NCBI RefSeq assembly: GCF_041222825.1
Contig: NZ_CP139482.1
Coordinates: forward strand, 86,001-150,000
Length of the DNA stretch: 64,000 bases
Source of the DNA: Candidatus Thalassolituus haligoni
GTDB lineage: Bacteria; Pseudomonadota; Gammaproteobacteria; Pseudomonadales; Oceanobacteraceae
Reading direction: 5' to 3'
This document shows, piece by piece, positions 43,443 through 53,381 of the stretch. A program made the translations under genes and the position numbers. Under the pieces are notes generated by a model. It did not search any database. It worked only from the letters and a program-made list of their open reading frames with translations, and was not told where the DNA came from. The stretch's first letter is position 1; every line of letters starts with the position of its first letter.

Positions 43443-44981
43443 ATGACCACTGTATTCACGGATTTATCTACGCCATTTCTGGTAGAACAAGCCATTGCCC
43501 GCGGTGAGGGCCAACTGCAAGATAACGGCGCCCTGGTAGTGGAAACCGGTGTCCGTACTGGCCGCTCTCCAATGGACAAGTACATTGTAGAAGAGCCTAG
43601 CAGCAAAGACGCCATTGACTGGGGCAATATCAACCGTCCTTTTGATGCCGACAAATTCGATGCCTTGTGGGACCGCGTGGAAGAGTACCTGGCCCAACAC
43701 GACAGCTTTGTTTCCCACGTCCACGTTGGCTCCGACCCGCAACATTATTTGCCGGTCAAGATGTCCACACAGACTGCCTGGCAGAACCTGTTTGGCCGCA
43801 ACCTGTTTATTCTGCCTGAAAGCTACAACCCTTCTTCCAAGGAAGAATGGCAGATACTTAACGTTGCTGGCTTTGAATGCGTGCCTGAACGCGACGGTAC
43901 CAACTCCGATGGTTGTGTCATTGTCAACTTCGCTCAACGAAAAGTACTCATCGCTGGCATGCGTTACGCCGGTGAAATGAAGAAAGGCATGTTTGGTGTG
44001 CAGAACTTCCTGCTGCCAGAAAAAGATGTACTGCCCATGCACTGCTCCGCCAACGTCGGTGACGACGGCGACGTCTGCTTGTTCTTCGGTCTGTCCGGTA
44101 CTGGTAAAACGACTTTGTCTGCCGACCCTGAACGTTTCCTGATTGGTGACGACGAACACGGTTGGGGCAAGGGCACAGTGTTCAACATCGAAGGTGGCTG
44201 TTACGCCAAGACCATCGATCTGTCACAGAAAAACGAACCAATTATCTGGGACGCCATTCGCTTTGGTGCCATCGTTGAAAACGTTGTTATCGACAAGCAA
44301 ACCCGCATTGCCGATTACACCGACACCAGCCTGACCGAAAACGGCCGCTGTGCGTACCCGCTGACCCATGTTGAAAAACGCGTTGAAGAGAACATGGCGG
44401 GCGAACCCAAAGCCGTTATCTTCCTGACCTGTGATATGACTGGCGTCCTGCCTCCGGTGTCGATCCTGACCAAGGAACAGGCTGCCTACCACTTCCTCAG
44501 TGGCTATACCGCACTGGTTGGTTCGACTGAAATGGGCGGTGTCAAAGGTCTCAAGTCGACCTTCTCTACCTGCTTTGGCGCACCTTTCTTCCCACGTCCA
44601 GCAGGCGAATACGCTGAACTGCTGATCAAGCGTGTAACGGAATTCGACTCCCAGGTTTACCTGGTTAACACTGGCTGGACTGGCGGTCCGAACGGTGCCG
44701 GTGGCGAACGCTTCAGCATTCCAACCACCCGTGCCGTCATCGCGGCGATCCAGACTGGTACTCTGCGCGACGTTGAAACTGAAGAATTGCCGGTATTTGG
44801 TCTGCGCGTTCCAACCGAACTGCCAGGTGTAGAAACCAAATTGCTGAATCCAACCAAAGCCTGGGCGGATGCAGACAAGTTTGATGCAGCAGCACGCCAA
44901 TTGGCGGCTCAGTTTGTTGAAAACTTCAAGAAGTACGATGTATCGGATGCCATTCTGGCGGCAGGTCCGAAGCTGGATTAA
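43443..44981 (+). CDS. pckA: Phosphoenolpyruvate carboxykinase (ATP)
   Basis: A 512-residue cytoplasmic enzyme that makes phosphoenolpyruvate from oxaloacetate with ATP, the first step of gluconeogenesis. The P-loop [13 protein letters not shown], the nearby metal/kinase segment GDDEHGWG, and [10 protein letters not shown] near the N-terminus, which contributes to substrate binding, are all present. GARTGT-type GTP enzymes are excluded by this layout. It follows hslO as in enterobacteria, with a 263-bp leader that may hold regulatory sites. Confidence 0.96.
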   Translation: MTTVFTDLSTPFLVEQAIARGEGQLQDNGALVVETGVRTGRSPMDKYIVEEPSSKDAIDWGNINRPFDADKFDALWDRVEEYLAQHDSFVSHVHVGSDPQHYLPVKMSTQTAWQNLFGRNLFILPESYNPSSKEEWQILNVAGFECVPERDGTNSDGCVIVNFAQRKVLIAGMRYAGEMKKGMFGVQNFLLPEKDVLPMHCSANVGDDGDVCLFFGLSGTGKTTLSADPERFLIGDDEHGWGKGTVFNIEGGCYAKTIDLSQKNEPIIWDAIRFGAIVENVVIDKQTRIADYTDTSLTENGRCAYPLTHVEKRVEENMAGEPKAVIFLTCDMTGVLPPVSILTKEQAAYHFLSGYTALVGSTEMGGVKGLKSTFSTCFGAPFFPRPAGEYAELLIKRVTEFDSQVYLVNTGWTGGPNGAGGERFSIPTTRAVIAAIQTGTLRDVETEELPVFGLRVPTELPGVETKLLNPTKAWADADKFDAAARQLAAQFVENFKKYDVSDAILAAGPKLD

Positions 44982-45013
44982 TACTGAGCTGCTATCGTAT
45001 CAAAACCGCAGTC

Positions 45014-45039
45014 GCCGATCAGTTAAGCCTATGATCGGC
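45014..45039 (+). terminator. Possible terminator after pckA
   Basis: GCCGATCA (45014-45021) and TGATCGGC (45032-45039) make a perfect 8-bp stem with a ten-base loop, 33 bp past the pckA stop. The following bases are TCCCCGTATTC, so no T tract supports it. Confidence 0.4.
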
Positions 45040-45190
45040 TCCCCGTATTCTTACAGGATATTTCTGGGGGCGGTATTTGATCTTCTAAAAGATTTGCTGC
45101 AAGCCGACCTGAAAATAAAGCAGGTTATAAGGCAGCAGCGTCTGTCTTAACAATCTCCCCAATAGCACATTCATATCCTGGAAGATCATT

Positions 45191-46009
45191 TCAGGACATG
45201 CTTTCTGGCGTTCTGTCGTGAGAGTTTCCCGGCACTTCCACCTTGCCAGCGACAATCACTTCTCCCAGCTGCCACAGTTTCCATTCGCCTTGCTCGTACA
45301 CATCCCAGTCTTCATCGGCAGTCAACGGCTCAGTGGCAATCACGCTCACCACGTCATTGGGGGTAGTTTCTGCCGCAAAGTCGACGGTGACATCCGCATC
45401 GGCTAGTTGCGCCGGGCCAAAGGGGGCACGGCGAGTAATACTGGCCATTTTGGTGGTGCAGAAAGTAAACAGCCAGTCGCCGTTGCTCAGCAAGCAGTTG
45501 AACACCCCCTGTTGGGCGTATTCTTCGGCCAGACTAACGAGTGTGCGAGCGAGTTGCTCAGGCATGGCATCACGGGGCAGGTTCTGGCGCAGCTGGTTCA
45601 TCAGGTCGCAGAAGATTTCTTCGCTGTCGGTATCCCCAACCGCTTCGTACATTCCCACCCGACGTACGAAATGGGGAATCTGGCCGTTGTGGGCGAACAC
45701 CCAGTAGCGGCCCCACAGTTCGCGGGTAAAGGGATGGGTGTTAGACAGATTGATGTGACCGACATTGGCCTGGCGAATATGGCAAATAGCGGTTTTGCTT
45801 TTGATCGGCAGCTGCGAGACAAACTCGGCAATTGGTGAGGTGGCCGATGGTTCCGGGTCGTGGAAGGTTCTTACGCCCTTGCCTTCATAAAATGCCACCC
45901 CCCAGCCATCTTTGTGGGGGCCGGTTTCTCCGCCACGACGGGTCAGGCCTGTAAAACTGAAACACAGATCAGTGGGGGTATTGGCGCTCATGCCAAGCAG
46001 TTCGCACAT
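45191..46009 (-). CDS. Class II glutamine amidotransferase (YafJ-like)
   Basis: A 272-residue Ntn-type glutaminase domain protein. The catalytic Cys2 would be exposed after removal of the initiating Met (MCELLGMS). TRRGGETGPHKDGWGVAFY, AICHIRQAN and WVFAHNGQI are the family's active-site segments. Stand-alone proteins of this type resemble YafJ; their acceptor is unknown. The start at 46009 is chosen because Cys2 must follow Met; an in-frame extension to 46084 is unlikely. Confidence 0.9.
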   Translation of the reverse strand: MCELLGMSANTPTDLCFSFTGLTRRGGETGPHKDGWGVAFYEGKGVRTFHDPEPSATSPIAEFVSQLPIKSKTAICHIRQANVGHINLSNTHPFTRELWGRYWVFAHNGQIPHFVRRVGMYEAVGDTDSEEIFCDLMNQLRQNLPRDAMPEQLARTLVSLAEEYAQQGVFNCLLSNGDWLFTFCTTKMASITRRAPFGPAQLADADVTVDFAAETTPNDVVSVIATEPLTADEDWDVYEQGEWKLWQLGEVIVAGKVEVPGNSHDRTPESMS

Positions 46010-46148
46010 AACGGTCGCCTGTTTTGGATCAGGGGAAGATGGGTAACAAGGATAACCTGTCTGGTGTCTGTTAAGCGCGATCAACCGTTCATCAATTGGA
46101 AGCTGCCCTCAGATCTTTTCTGGTCAGAACCGTCTACGTCTACCGCGT

Positions 46149-46187
46149 AAAAAAACCCCGCAGGATGAGACTCCGACGGGGTTTTTT
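46149..46187 (-). terminator. Bidirectional-type terminator after ilvE
   Basis: CCCCG (46156-46160) and CGGGG (46177-46181) form the stem, flanked by A7 on the left and T6 on the right. On the minus strand the stem is followed by seven T residues, a classic intrinsic terminator, 43 bp after ilvE. It could also act for plus-strand transcripts. Confidence 0.8.
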
Positions 46188-46229
46188 ATTGGCTTGTTTG
46201 CCCGCATTGGTCGGCGGGCCTGGGCCGGG

Positions 46230-47159
46230 TTATTTTACTGGTGTTTGCCACTCTGGTTTGTAGTCGCGTTTGCCGGTGACCTGTTCAAAGTACATGCTTT
46301 GCAGCTGTTCGGTAACCGGGCCTCGGTGGCCTGCTCCTATCACGCGGCCATCCAGGCTCTGGATGGGCAGTACTTCGGCGGCGGTGCCGGTAAAGAAGGC
46401 TTCGTCGGCGATGTATACTTCGTCGCGGGTGATGCGTTTCTCGCGCACTTCATAACCCAGGTTGCGGGAGAATTCCATAATGGTGCGGCGGGTAATGCCG
46501 TCCAGGCAGGACGTCAGTTCCGGGGTGTAGATGATGCCATCTTTCACCAGAAAGAAGTTCTCGCCGGAACCTTCGGCAACGTAGCCTTCGTTGTCCAGCA
46601 GCAGGGCTTCTTCACAACCGCTGTCGAGTGCTTCACGCAGCGCCAGCATGGAGTTCATGTAGTTGCCGTTGGCTTTCGCCTTGCACATGGTGATGTTGAC
46701 GTGGTGGCGGGTATAACTGGAGGTGCGGATTTTAATACCTTGGGTTTTGGCGTCTTCGCCCATGTAGGCGGGCCATTCCCAGGCGGCAACCATCAGGTGT
46801 ACTTTCAGGTTGTCGGCACGCAAGCCCATGCCTTCAGAGCCGAGAAACGCCATCGGGCGAATATAGGCGCTGTCGAGGTTGTTTTCGCGTACGGCGGCTC
46901 GTTGGGCTTCGTTTACTTCTGCTTTGCTGTAGGGCAGCTTCATACCCAGAATGTGGGCGGAGTTAAACAGTCGGTCTGTGTGCTCCTGCAGGCGGAAAAT
47001 CGCAGCACCTTCGTCTGTATTATAAGCCCGCACACCTTCGAAAACGCCCATGCCGTAGTGCAGGGTATGAGTCAGTACGTGGACTTTGGCGTCACGCCAG
47101 TTTACCAACTCGCCGTCTAGCCAGATCAGACCGTCGCGGTCAGACATGGAAGGTTGCAT
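46230..47159 (-). CDS. ilvE: Branched-chain amino acid aminotransferase
   Basis: A 309-residue class IV PLP aminotransferase, the same length as E. coli IlvE. HTLHYGMGVFEGVRAY near the N-terminus, the probable PLP Lys in MCKAKANGNY and EGSGENFF are characteristic. It makes the last step of valine, leucine and isoleucine synthesis. GAGG seven bases upstream supports the ATG at 47159 over one five codons earlier. It follows glnE by 24 bp, an arrangement also found in Pseudomonas. Confidence 0.95.
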   Translation of the reverse strand: MQPSMSDRDGLIWLDGELVNWRDAKVHVLTHTLHYGMGVFEGVRAYNTDEGAAIFRLQEHTDRLFNSAHILGMKLPYSKAEVNEAQRAAVRENNLDSAYIRPMAFLGSEGMGLRADNLKVHLMVAAWEWPAYMGEDAKTQGIKIRTSSYTRHHVNITMCKAKANGNYMNSMLALREALDSGCEEALLLDNEGYVAEGSGENFFLVKDGIIYTPELTSCLDGITRRTIMEFSRNLGYEVREKRITRDEVYIADEAFFTGTAAEVLPIQSLDGRVIGAGHRGPVTEQLQSMYFEQVTGKRDYKPEWQTPVK

Positions 47160-47183
47160 AAAGACCTCACTCAAAAAATGTAA

Positions 47184-50123
47184 TTAGTTTTCTATCCAGA
47201 GTTTCCACAGTCGGGTCACACCCTCGCGGCGCACGTCGAAGCCAAGCTGATGGCTCTGCGTTTGGTCCAGAATCAGGTTTGTATTCTGTAGCGCGCGCCG
47301 GTGGGTTTCGGCTCGGTAGGTCAGGTAGGTTTCCTGCAGGGTCTGACGATCTTGTGAATCGAGCAGGCCGACTGTTTCAAACGAATCCAACAAGCGCATG
47401 TTGTCGGTTACCGCTAACAGATCTGGGTATTGGTGTGACCAGGCCAGAACTCCGTATTGAACCAGAAACTCGATGTCAACAATACCCCCGGCATCCTGTT
47501 TAAGGTGGAATTTCTGTGCGGATTTTTCTTCTGTGCCCAGGTTTTCACGCATTTTCTGACGCATGGAACGGACTTCTTCCTTGAGCACGGGCAATTCACG
47601 TGGTTGAGCCAGAGTCTGGCACCGGATGATGTTGTAGGCGGATGCCAGTTCCGGATTGCCACACAGTACGCGGGCGCGTACCAGTGCCTGCTGCTCCCAG
47701 GTCCAGGCGTGGCGGGTCTGATACTCTTCGAAGGCTTTGAAGGAGGCGACGATCATGCCGGAATTACCGGAGGGTCGCAGGCGCATGTCCACTTCGTAGA
47801 GATCACCGGAGCGGGTCTGAGCGGTGAGTATGTGGATCATGCGTTGGCCCATACGGGTGTAAAAAACGCTGTTGTCGATGCTGCGCTGTGCGGCAGTCTG
47901 GTCGGTTTGTTGGTTGGCCAGTGTGCTACCCATATTCCAGCTGTTGTGCAGAAATACCAGGTCGAGGTCGGAGCGGTAACTCATTTCCAGGCCGCCGACC
48001 TTGCCGTAGCCGATCACGACAAATTCCGGTTCGGTCACTGCATCGCCCTGACGGTTGGCAGGGTAACCATATTTGCTCACCATTTGTTGCCAGGCCAGTT
48101 GCATCACATTTTGCAACGCCACTTCGGCGACCCAGGTGAGGTAGTCGGAGATGCGCATCAGTGGCAGGGCGTCCATTATTTCGCAGGCGGCAGCACGGAG
48201 TTTGTGGGCGTGAACAAACTGGCGCAGGGCTTCCATTTGCTGTTCGAGGTCGTCGGCGTCGATGCGGAGCAGACGTAATTGCAGTTCTTCCTCTAGTTCG
48301 CGGCGTTCGGGGCGACGGTAGAGGGTGGCGGGATCAAGCAGTTCGTCCAGCAACAGTGGTGTGTGGGTAATGTAATGGGCGACCCATTCCGAGGCCCCGC
48401 ACAGTTGTATCAGCTGGGTGCGGGCCTGGGGGTTTTCTTGCAGTAATACCAGGTAGGCGGTACGCCGCAGCACGGCCTCCAGCAACGGGATCAGTCGTTG
48501 CAAGGTGTTCAGTGGCGTGCTGCTGTGGCTGATATCGTGCAGCAATAGCGGCATCAGGGTGTCCAGCCGTTCGTGGCCGATGGCCTGCATGCTGCTCACC
48601 GCGCGGGAATGACGGAAGTTGGCCAGGCATTGGCTGAAGTCTGTCGCCAACATGTCTGCGCAGTGGCTGGCCAGGTAGTTATGGGCTTCGGCCGCCAAGT
48701 CGCCGTGCCAGACGTCGATCCAGATAAGGTCTGCCGTGTCGGTGTGCTGTTCGGCGCTGTCGCTGCGGACGATTTCGGCAAAGTGGTATCTGACATGTTC
48801 ACGATGCTGGTCAAGCTGGTGCTCAAGGCTGGCCCAGTTGTCGTAATTCATGGCCAGCGCAATCCGTGCTCTGGCTTCCGGTTCTGTCGGGAGCTGTTGG
48901 GTTTGTTCGTCGTTGAGTGCTTGCAGGGTGTGTTCGAGATCGCGCAGAAACAGGTAGGCATTACGCAGTTCGCTGGCGGCGTCGGCTGGCAGGTAGCCGT
49001 CATTCACGAGCAGGCCAAGCAGCGGTACCAATTGGCGTTGCTGCAGCTGTTTTTCCTGACCGCCGCGAATCAGTTGAAACGCCTGTACGGTAAATTCCAC
49101 TTCGCGAATGCCGCCCGGCCCCAGTTTGACGTTGTTGTCGAGGTGGCGGCGACGTACTTCGGCGTTGATCATGGCTTTCATGTTGCGCAGGGATTCAAAG
49201 GCGCTGTAGTCGATGTACACCCGATAGGTAAATGGCCGCAGAATATTGAGCAATTGCTGTGCTGCCGGGGTGTTTTCACCGGTCAGGATGCGGGCCTTGA
49301 CCATGGCGTAGCGTTCCCAATCGCGGCCTTGGTTCTGGTAATACTCTTCCATCGAATCGAAGTTCATCACCAGTGGGCCGCTTTGGCCATAGGGACGCAA
49401 GCGCATATCAGTGCGGAAGACAAAGCCGTCGATGGTGTGTTTATCCAGCGCGCCGATCAGTTTCTGGCCCAGTTTGACGAAGTATTCCTGGTTGCTGATG
49501 GATTTTTTGCCGTTGGTGTTACCGGATTCCGGGTAGCTGAAGATCAGGTCAATATCCGAGCTGAGGTTGAGTTCGTAAGCCCCAAGCTTACCCATGCCCA
49601 GTACCAGCAACGACTGTGGTTGCCCGGATTCTTTGCCCATCGGGGTACCGTAGCGTTGCTGCAGCTGCTGGTCAAAATAGTGAATGCTTTGGCAGATCAC
49701 TTCATCGGCCAGGTCGGACACGGTGCGGGTAGTGGTCAGTGTATCGGCCTGCCGCAGCAGGTCGCGCCAGATGGTTTGCACCATGACCCGGCGGCGTAAT
49801 ACGCGCAGCCGATGTAACCACTGTTCTTCGCTGGTCGGATCTGTAGTGGTGTGTTCGTTGAGGGCATTCAGCCAATGACGGATATCAGCCCGGCCAAGGG
49901 GTTGGCTGATGTTGTCGGTTTGCAGCTGGCGGGTGAAGTAGTCACCGTCTTTGGGTAATGCATCGACGACGTACTGGCTGATCAGTAATACCGTACGCAG
50001 CTGGTACTGCTGTTTTGCTGTCAGTGATTGCCACAGGCCGGGCCAGTCGAAGCTGAATCGGGCACCGGTATCCGTCAGTTGATGGTTAATCTGTTGCCAG
50101 CGGTGTTCGAGCAGTGCCGTCAT
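47184..50123 (-). CDS. glnE: Bifunctional glutamine synthetase adenylyltransferase/deadenylase
   Basis: A 979-residue enzyme with two nucleotidyltransferase domains. The N-terminal deadenylase has GMGKLGAYELNLSSDIDL and the C-terminal adenylyltransferase GYGKVGGLEMSYRSDLDL. It attaches AMP to glutamine synthetase, or removes it, according to nitrogen status through PII. The ATG at 50123 is chosen because family similarity begins there; a longer frame to 50264 exists. Length fits the family. It diverges from mrcB. Confidence 0.94.
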   Translation of the reverse strand: MTALLEHRWQQINHQLTDTGARFSFDWPGLWQSLTAKQQYQLRTVLLISQYVVDALPKDGDYFTRQLQTDNISQPLGRADIRHWLNALNEHTTTDPTSEEQWLHRLRVLRRRVMVQTIWRDLLRQADTLTTTRTVSDLADEVICQSIHYFDQQLQQRYGTPMGKESGQPQSLLVLGMGKLGAYELNLSSDIDLIFSYPESGNTNGKKSISNQEYFVKLGQKLIGALDKHTIDGFVFRTDMRLRPYGQSGPLVMNFDSMEEYYQNQGRDWERYAMVKARILTGENTPAAQQLLNILRPFTYRVYIDYSAFESLRNMKAMINAEVRRRHLDNNVKLGPGGIREVEFTVQAFQLIRGGQEKQLQQRQLVPLLGLLVNDGYLPADAASELRNAYLFLRDLEHTLQALNDEQTQQLPTEPEARARIALAMNYDNWASLEHQLDQHREHVRYHFAEIVRSDSAEQHTDTADLIWIDVWHGDLAAEAHNYLASHCADMLATDFSQCLANFRHSRAVSSMQAIGHERLDTLMPLLLHDISHSSTPLNTLQRLIPLLEAVLRRTAYLVLLQENPQARTQLIQLCGASEWVAHYITHTPLLLDELLDPATLYRRPERRELEEELQLRLLRIDADDLEQQMEALRQFVHAHKLRAAACEIMDALPLMRISDYLTWVAEVALQNVMQLAWQQMVSKYGYPANRQGDAVTEPEFVVIGYGKVGGLEMSYRSDLDLVFLHNSWNMGSTLANQQTDQTAAQRSIDNSVFYTRMGQRMIHILTAQTRSGDLYEVDMRLRPSGNSGMIVASFKAFEEYQTRHAWTWEQQALVRARVLCGNPELASAYNIIRCQTLAQPRELPVLKEEVRSMRQKMRENLGTEEKSAQKFHLKQDAGGIVDIEFLVQYGVLAWSHQYPDLLAVTDNMRLLDSFETVGLLDSQDRQTLQETYLTYRAETHRRALQNTNLILDQTQSHQLGFDVRREGVTRLWKLWIEN

Positions 50124-50351
50124 GGTTGTGTTGTCCGTTGTTTGTTCAGGTGTCACGTTGTGAGTGTAAGCGCTGTCGACTGGGTATGCATGATTCCGGT
50201 CTGCATCGTCGCCCGGATGTGATCCTGAGCATAGACAACCGATATATCGGCCAATGACGGGCACTGACTGCTAGACTTCCGGTCGTATTTTTCAGACTGC
50301 GCCATGGCGTGGTCGTTTTTTGTTTTTATAGCGCGGATTATTGTCATCATT

Positions 50352-52892
50352 ATGGCTGGTAAAACTCCCAACAATACACCTTCACGCACACCCAAACCTG
50401 ACGGGGTCAAACCCAAGCGGTCGAAACCGGCTGCTGCCAACCCCCGCTCCAGACCGACGTCAAAGTCGTCATCAAAGCCGTCATCAAAGCCGTCATCAAA
50501 GCCGTCATCAAAGCCGTCATCAAAGCCCTCTGCCAAACCAAAATCGGGTAGCAGCGCTAAACCCAAGTCTGCTGCCAGCTCGGGATCCACCTCGGGTTCG
50601 GCGTCGAGCGGTAAAACGGCGGCCGGCGGTGCCAAGCTATCACGTTGGTTAATCGCCTGGCGTATTAGCTGGCAGCTTGGTCTTGCTGGCTTGTTGGTGT
50701 TGGGGGTCTGGATGGTGTTTCTTGATGCTCAAGTACAACGGCAGTTCGACGGCAAAAAGTGGACGCTGCCTGCACGGGTGTATGCGCGCCCGCTGTTGCT
50801 GTATCCCGGCCGTTTGTTGCCCGCTGAGCAACTGCGGGCGGAGCTGGAATGGACCGATTATCAGCCGGGCTCGGTGGCGGGGCCGGGGCATTACCAGCAT
50901 AACGGCGCAATCTGGCGTATTCATCGTCGCCAGGTGAATTTCTGGGATGGCCCACAGCCGCATGCATTGATCGACTTGACCTTGAGCAACCAGCGTATCA
51001 AACGGCTGTCCGTCAATGGTGAAGAGGTGCCACTGGTGCGGCTGGAGCCACAATACGTTGGCGGTATCTTCCCGGCCCATAACGAAGACCGCGAACTGGT
51101 GACGCTGGATCAGGTGCCCAGCGAACTGCTGGCTGCGCTGGTGGTGACGGAAGACAACGGTTTTTTTGAGCATCATGGCATTTCGTTGCGGGGGATTGCC
51201 CGTGCCATGGTGGCTAATATTCAGGCGGGCGGTGTGGTGCAGGGCGGATCGACCCTTACCCAGCAGTTGGTAAAAAACTTCTTTCTGACCCAGGAGCGCA
51301 CCTTAACGCGCAAGGTGCAGGAAGCATTGATGGCCATTTTGCTGGAGTTGCACTACAGCAAGGCTGAGATTTTGCAGGCGTATCTGAATGAAGTGTATCT
51401 GGGCCAGGCTGGTCGCCGGGCCATTCATGGGGTGGGGTTGGCGTCACGATTTTATTTCGGCAAGCCGGTGCAGGAGTTGGATCTGGCTGAAATCGCCACG
51501 CTGGTGGGGTTGGTTAAGGGGGCGTCGTTTTATAATCCGAAACGGCATCCGCAACGGGCGCTGGAGCGTCGCAACCTGATTCTGACATTGATGGCGGAGC
51601 AAGGGCTGATTTCGCAACCTCGCTATTTGCAGGCCAGTCAGCAGCCGATGCAGACGGCCGACAGCCAGCGGGTTAGCCAGCGCGAGTATCCGGCGTTTCT
51701 TGAACTGGTACGCAAGCAACTGCGAGAAGATTACCGCAGTGAGGATCTGGAAACCGAAGGGCTGAATATTTTCACCACTCTGGATCCCTGGATTCAGCAT
51801 GCGCTGGAAGTGTCTGCGACCACTCAATTGGACAGGCTGGAAACCCGCTACCCGGCACTAACCGGCAAGCTGGAAACCGCAGCCTTGGTCACCAGTGTTG
51901 ATGGGGCCGAAATCCGTGCCATGATTGGTGGTCGGCAGGCGGGTTATTTTGGCTTTAATCGGGCATTGGATGCGCATCGTTCGATCGGTTCGCTGGCGAA
52001 GCCGGTGGTTTATCTGGCCGCTCTGCGCAGTGGTCGCTACCACTGGGGGACGCCGGTGGATGACAGTCCGGTGCAGGTTGCCGGTCAGGATGGCCAGCTC
52101 TGGCAGCCACAAAACTATGACGGTAAAAACCATGGTCAGGTGGCCATGGTGGATGCCCTGAGCCATTCCTATAACCAGGCGACGGCACGTCTTGGTATGC
52201 GGGTGGGGCTGGAGCAGGTTGCGCGTACGTTTCATGATCTTGGATTGCACAGTCAGGTGCCACCGTATCCCTCGGTGCTGTTGGGTTCGCTGGAATTATC
52301 GCCTTTCGAAGTGGCCGGGGTGTATCAGACACTGGCTGCCCGTGGCTTTGTGATGCCTCTGCGGGCGGTTGAGGCGGTGACGACCGGCAGTGGCAGAACC
52401 TTGTCGTCGTACGCCATTCAAGGGCGTCAGGGAGTGTCGGCAGAACAGGTTGACTGGCTGCGCTACGGACTTGAACAGGTGGTGAACGAGGGCACGGCCA
52501 AACAGCTGCTGACGCAATTTAGTGGCCCCTTGGCGGGTAAAACCGGTACCAGTGATCAACAGCGTGACGCCTGGTTTGCCGGTTTTGATAATCGCCATCT
52601 CGGCGTGGTGTGGGTGGGTCGTGATGACAATCAGCCAATGCCACTGGCGGGCAGTTCAGCAGCCCTGCCGATCTGGCAGCAAACCTTCGCGCAGGCGGGC
52701 GTGGAACCATTGCCAGCGACCGGTTTGCAACCCGTTGTGGTGGATCCGCAAGGGCAGATTCTGGAGGACGGTTGTGAAGGCCGTTCGCTGATGATGCCTG
52801 CCAGCGCGATAAAGCAAACTCCAATACCTTGTCAGTCGGCGGGTAAAGCAAACTCAAGAGGCAAAAAGGGATGGCTGGATTGGTTGTTTTGA
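50352..52892 (+). CDS. mrcB: Penicillin-binding protein 1b, bifunctional transglycosylase/transpeptidase
   Basis: An 846-residue peptidoglycan synthase. The cytoplasmic N-terminus (1-95) is basic and contains a Lys-Pro-Ser-Ser repeat; one transmembrane helix lies at about 107-124. The UB2H-like region follows. The GT51 domain has the catalytic Glu267 in TEDNGFFEHHG and GGSTLTQQLVKN. The transpeptidase shows SLAK, SYN and KTGT. It polymerises and crosslinks glycan strands with an outer-membrane lipoprotein activator. The ATG at 50352 is chosen over an upstream frame at 50304. Confidence 0.94.
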   Translation: MAGKTPNNTPSRTPKPDGVKPKRSKPAAANPRSRPTSKSSSKPSSKPSSKPSSKPSSKPSAKPKSGSSAKPKSAASSGSTSGSASSGKTAAGGAKLSRWLIAWRISWQLGLAGLLVLGVWMVFLDAQVQRQFDGKKWTLPARVYARPLLLYPGRLLPAEQLRAELEWTDYQPGSVAGPGHYQHNGAIWRIHRRQVNFWDGPQPHALIDLTLSNQRIKRLSVNGEEVPLVRLEPQYVGGIFPAHNEDRELVTLDQVPSELLAALVVTEDNGFFEHHGISLRGIARAMVANIQAGGVVQGGSTLTQQLVKNFFLTQERTLTRKVQEALMAILLELHYSKAEILQAYLNEVYLGQAGRRAIHGVGLASRFYFGKPVQELDLAEIATLVGLVKGASFYNPKRHPQRALERRNLILTLMAEQGLISQPRYLQASQQPMQTADSQRVSQREYPAFLELVRKQLREDYRSEDLETEGLNIFTTLDPWIQHALEVSATTQLDRLETRYPALTGKLETAALVTSVDGAEIRAMIGGRQAGYFGFNRALDAHRSIGSLAKPVVYLAALRSGRYHWGTPVDDSPVQVAGQDGQLWQPQNYDGKNHGQVAMVDALSHSYNQATARLGMRVGLEQVARTFHDLGLHSQVPPYPSVLLGSLELSPFEVAGVYQTLAARGFVMPLRAVEAVTTGSGRTLSSYAIQGRQGVSAEQVDWLRYGLEQVVNEGTAKQLLTQFSGPLAGKTGTSDQQRDAWFAGFDNRHLGVVWVGRDDNQPMPLAGSSAALPIWQQTFAQAGVEPLPATGLQPVVVDPQGQILEDGCEGRSLMMPASAIKQTPIPCQSAGKANSRGKKGWLDWLF
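50469..50528 (+). repeat. Five tandem 12-bp repeats in mrcB
   Basis: Four identical copies of TCATCAAAGCCG and a fifth ending in CCC follow in register, with a degenerate copy just upstream. Each encodes Ser-Ser-Lys-Pro in the cytoplasmic tail of PBP1b. Being a multiple of three, copy-number change would keep the frame. Confidence 0.9.
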
Positions 52893-53377
52893 ACACCCGG
52901 ATCGGGTTACTGACAGCGACACTATTGCTGGGCGTGGCCGGTGGCTTGGTCGGATGTAGCAGCACAGCGGTGATCGCTCCTGAATCGTCAACAACAGCCG
53001 GGGAGTTGCCGTATTGGCAAGCGGGTGAGTTGGCGACGCTGGATCAGGGCCAGCACCATCCGGCCGTCAATGCCTTGTTGCAGCAGGCGGAACAGGCTCG
53101 TCAAGCCGGGGAGTGGCCGAAAACCATGAGCTATCTGGATCAGGCGCGCCAGATCCAGCCTCGTAATGCGGCGATTTTTTATCGTCAGGGCTGGGTGAGT
53201 GTGCAAATGAATCAGCCTGCGGCGGCGGAACAATTACTGCGGCGGGGGTTGCTGTTCAGCCATGATGAGGGCTTGAGTCGTCGAATCCAGTGGTTGCTGG
53301 TGGATGTTTTGCAACAGCAAGGCAAACAGGCAGAAGCCACTCAACTGCGCTCCCGCCTGGAGGCGGAGCGCAGTTGA
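52871..53377 (+). CDS. TPR-type lipoprotein downstream of mrcB
   Basis: A 168-residue lipoprotein with a hydrophobic signal ending in the lipobox LVGC (Cys29). The mature part carries about two TPR-like units (EWPKTMSYLDQARQIQPRNA and the next helix FYRQGWVSVQMNQPAAAEQLL). It overlaps mrcB by 22 bases, so it is co-translated with PBP1b. In Pseudomonas PBP1b needs a TPR-containing outer-membrane lipoprotein activator (LpoP) whose gene lies next to mrcB. This protein is a good candidate for that role (inference). Confidence 0.85.
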   Translation: MAGLVVLNTRIGLLTATLLLGVAGGLVGCSSTAVIAPESSTTAGELPYWQAGELATLDQGQHHPAVNALLQQAEQARQAGEWPKTMSYLDQARQIQPRNAAIFYRQGWVSVQMNQPAAAEQLLRRGLLFSHDEGLSRRIQWLLVDVLQQQGKQAEATQLRSRLEAERS

Positions 53378-53381
53378 GTCA

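Noticed and set aside
43304..44159. Minus-strand open frames opposite pckA
   Set aside because: Antisense of the highly conserved pckA sequence, with no independent support.
46194..47120. 308-residue open frame on the strand opposite ilvE
   Set aside because: It is the antisense of ilvE, which has full family motifs; long shadow frames are common in this GC range.
47457..49799. Two long plus-strand open frames (273 and 408 residues) opposite glnE
   Set aside because: Antisense of glnE coding sequence; sequences are rich in His/Gln/Val in the pattern of reverse-complement reading and have no family match.
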